Assembly (NCBI GenBank): GCA_027065935.1
Contig: JAMONI010000256.1
Coordinates: forward strand, 1-8,558
DNA: 8,558 nucleotides
DNA from: Flavobacteriales bacterium
GTDB lineage: Bacteria > Bacteroidota > Bacteroidia > Flavobacteriales > Flavobacteriaceae
Reading direction: 5' to 3'
Shown: piece by piece, positions 7,602-8,558 of the stretch
How the letters are laid out: each line of letters begins with the position of its first letter
How positions within the stretch are numbered: the first letter of the stretch is position 1
Notes under the pieces: generated by a model
What the model saw: only the letters and a program-made list of their open reading frames with translations
Told to the model about the DNA's origin: nothing
The model's database searches: none
Program-made: the position numbers and the translations under genes

Positions 7602-8541
7602 AATTCTTCGCATCGACCCGGTACATCCTTCATTAGACGAAATATTAACACGAAAAGGATTTCAAATCGACCAAGACCTTTCACGGGATTACAATGAAAT
7701 CATCAAAAAAATTCACTTGTACGACGGCTTGATATTACGAAGTGCCGTCAAGGTGGACAAACAATTGATTGACAAAGCTTTCCGGCTCAAATTTATTGCC
7801 CGCGTCGGTTCGGGAACGGAAGGAATCGATTTAACCCATGCCGCAAGCAGAGGCATCCGCGTGTTCAGTGCGCCCGAAGGCAACCGCAATGCCGTAGCCG
7901 AAATGACCGTTGGCTTGCTTATCGGGTTATTACGAAACATCAACAAAGCCGATAATGAAATCAAGTCGGGACGGTGGTTGCGCTCGAGCAATCGCGGATT
8001 TGAATTGGAAGGAAAAACCCTGGCTATTATCGGATACGGAAACACCGGAAAGGCTTTGGCCAAAAAGCTTGCCGGATTTGAAATGAACTTGATATTTTAC
8101 GACATCCGGACGGGATTGGAAGACGAATTTGCCCGCCAAACGGATATGGAAGAAATATTTCAAACCGCCGACATACTGAGTTTACACGTACCGCTTACCG
8201 AAAAAACGCGTTATTTGGTCAACAAAGATTACATTTCCCGGTTCAAAAAACATTTTTTCCTCATCAACACCTCACGCGGCGAAGTGGTCAAAACGGAAGA
8301 TTTGGTTATGGCACTGGAACAGGGAAAAATCAAAGGGGCGGCATTGGACGTTATCGAATACGAAAACCCCGCCTTCGGCGATATGATTTGGCAAGGCAAT
8401 ATACCCGGAAGTTTACGGAAATTAATGGAAATGCCGCAGGTAATACTTACGCCGCACATTGCAGGCATTACGTATGAGAGTTCGGTAAAATTAGCCCGGG
8501 TCACCGCACAAAAAATTTTATCGTTTTTTGAAAATACATAA
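7585..8541 (+). CDS. D-2-hydroxyacid dehydrogenase, phosphoglycerate dehydrogenase-like
   Basis: NAD-dependent oxidoreductase acting on a 2-hydroxy/2-oxo acid; substrate not determined. From ATG at 7585 it has 318 residues. The N-terminal substrate-binding half includes LKFIARVGSGTEGID (68-82) and APEGNRNAVAE (96-106); the NAD domain has GYGNTG (150-155). The catalytic triad is visible: R231 in NTSRGE, E260 in DVIEYENP, H291 in TPHIAG. The R-to-E spacing (29) equals that of E. coli SerA; E-to-H is eight residues longer, placing an insertion around 262-282. There is no ACT or other regulatory domain, so it is not the serine-feedback-inhibited long type. An in-frame ATG at 7567 would add six residues; the 7585 start gives the usual short N terminus before the first beta-strand. 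It overlaps the epimerase gene by 17 bases, so it belongs to the same transcript. Phosphoglycerate dehydrogenase is the conventional name, but an NAD+-recycling or hydroxyacid role is equally open. Confidence 0.88.
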   Translation: MQTKYKILRIDPVHPSLDEILTRKGFQIDQDLSRDYNEIIKKIHLYDGLILRSAVKVDKQLIDKAFRLKFIARVGSGTEGIDLTHAASRGIRVFSAPEGNRNAVAEMTVGLLIGLLRNINKADNEIKSGRWLRSSNRGFELEGKTLAIIGYGNTGKALAKKLAGFEMNLIFYDIRTGLEDEFARQTDMEEIFQTADILSLHVPLTEKTRYLVNKDYISRFKKHFFLINTSRGEVVKTEDLVMALEQGKIKGAALDVIEYENPAFGDMIWQGNIPGSLRKLMEMPQVILTPHIAGITYESSVKLARVTAQKILSFFENT

Positions 8542-8558
8542 AAAAAAACCGCCGGAAA
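8542..8558 (+). terminator. Possible left arm of a rho-independent terminator, truncated
   Basis: Immediately after the TAA, a run of A is followed by CCGCCGG and AAA at the edge. An A-tract plus GC-rich arm directly after a stop is how a bidirectional intrinsic terminator would begin, but the loop, right arm and T-tract lie outside the window. Confidence 0.3.

Noticed and set aside
1..8558. Mobile elements, CRISPR arrays, tRNA or rRNA genes
   Set aside because: No direct-repeat arrays, transposase-like proteins, terminal inverted repeats or RNA gene signatures were seen; almost all sequence is accounted for by recognisable genes.

Overview
The window looks like a chromosomal segment of a member of the Bacteroidota. 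Three things suggest this: promoter-like TAnnTTTG (-7) motifs in front of genes, A-rich rather than Shine-Dalgarno-like sequence before starts, and a Wza-like lipoprotein/Wzc-like kinase pair of the form seen in that phylum. I could not run a search, so no genus is proposed, although a flavobacterium-like organism would fit.

Layout: (1) Positions 1-648, minus strand: N-terminal 216 residues of aconitate hydratase, running off the left edge. (2) Positions 649-857: an AT-rich divergent intergenic region with a candidate promoter for each side and a small inverted repeat. (3) 858-2018: HflX, a ribosome-associated GTPase, probably starting at a TTG at 858 and not at the in-frame TTG at 816, which lies inside a promoter-like element. 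(4) 2064-8541: five tightly packed plus-strand genes with gaps of 3-4 bases or overlaps of 17-19 bases. These encode a Wza-like outer-membrane export lipoprotein, a Wzc-like co-polymerase/tyrosine kinase, a TviB/WbpO-type UDP-N-acetyl-hexosamine 6-dehydrogenase, a TviC/WbpP-type 4-epimerase and a D-2-hydroxyacid dehydrogenase of the SerA type. (5) 8542-8558: an A8 run followed by a GC-rich stretch, possibly the left arm of a terminator cut by the window edge.

The five-gene block reads as the start of a capsule or exopolysaccharide locus. The first two proteins would form the trans-envelope export and length-control machine. The dehydrogenase and epimerase would convert UDP-GlcNAc to UDP-GlcNAcA and then UDP-GalNAcA, giving an acidic N-acetylated uronic acid as a building block. 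The role of the last gene is open: it may be serine-pathway housekeeping, NAD+ recycling for the sugar dehydrogenase, or synthesis of a hydroxyacid. No glycosyltransferase, flippase or polymerase lies inside the window.

I found no mobile element, CRISPR array, tRNA, rRNA or convincing new system. The points most worth a second look are the composite promoter at hflX, a C8 tract in the linker before the kinase domain of the Wzc-like protein, and the hydroxyacid dehydrogenase coupled to uronic acid genes.
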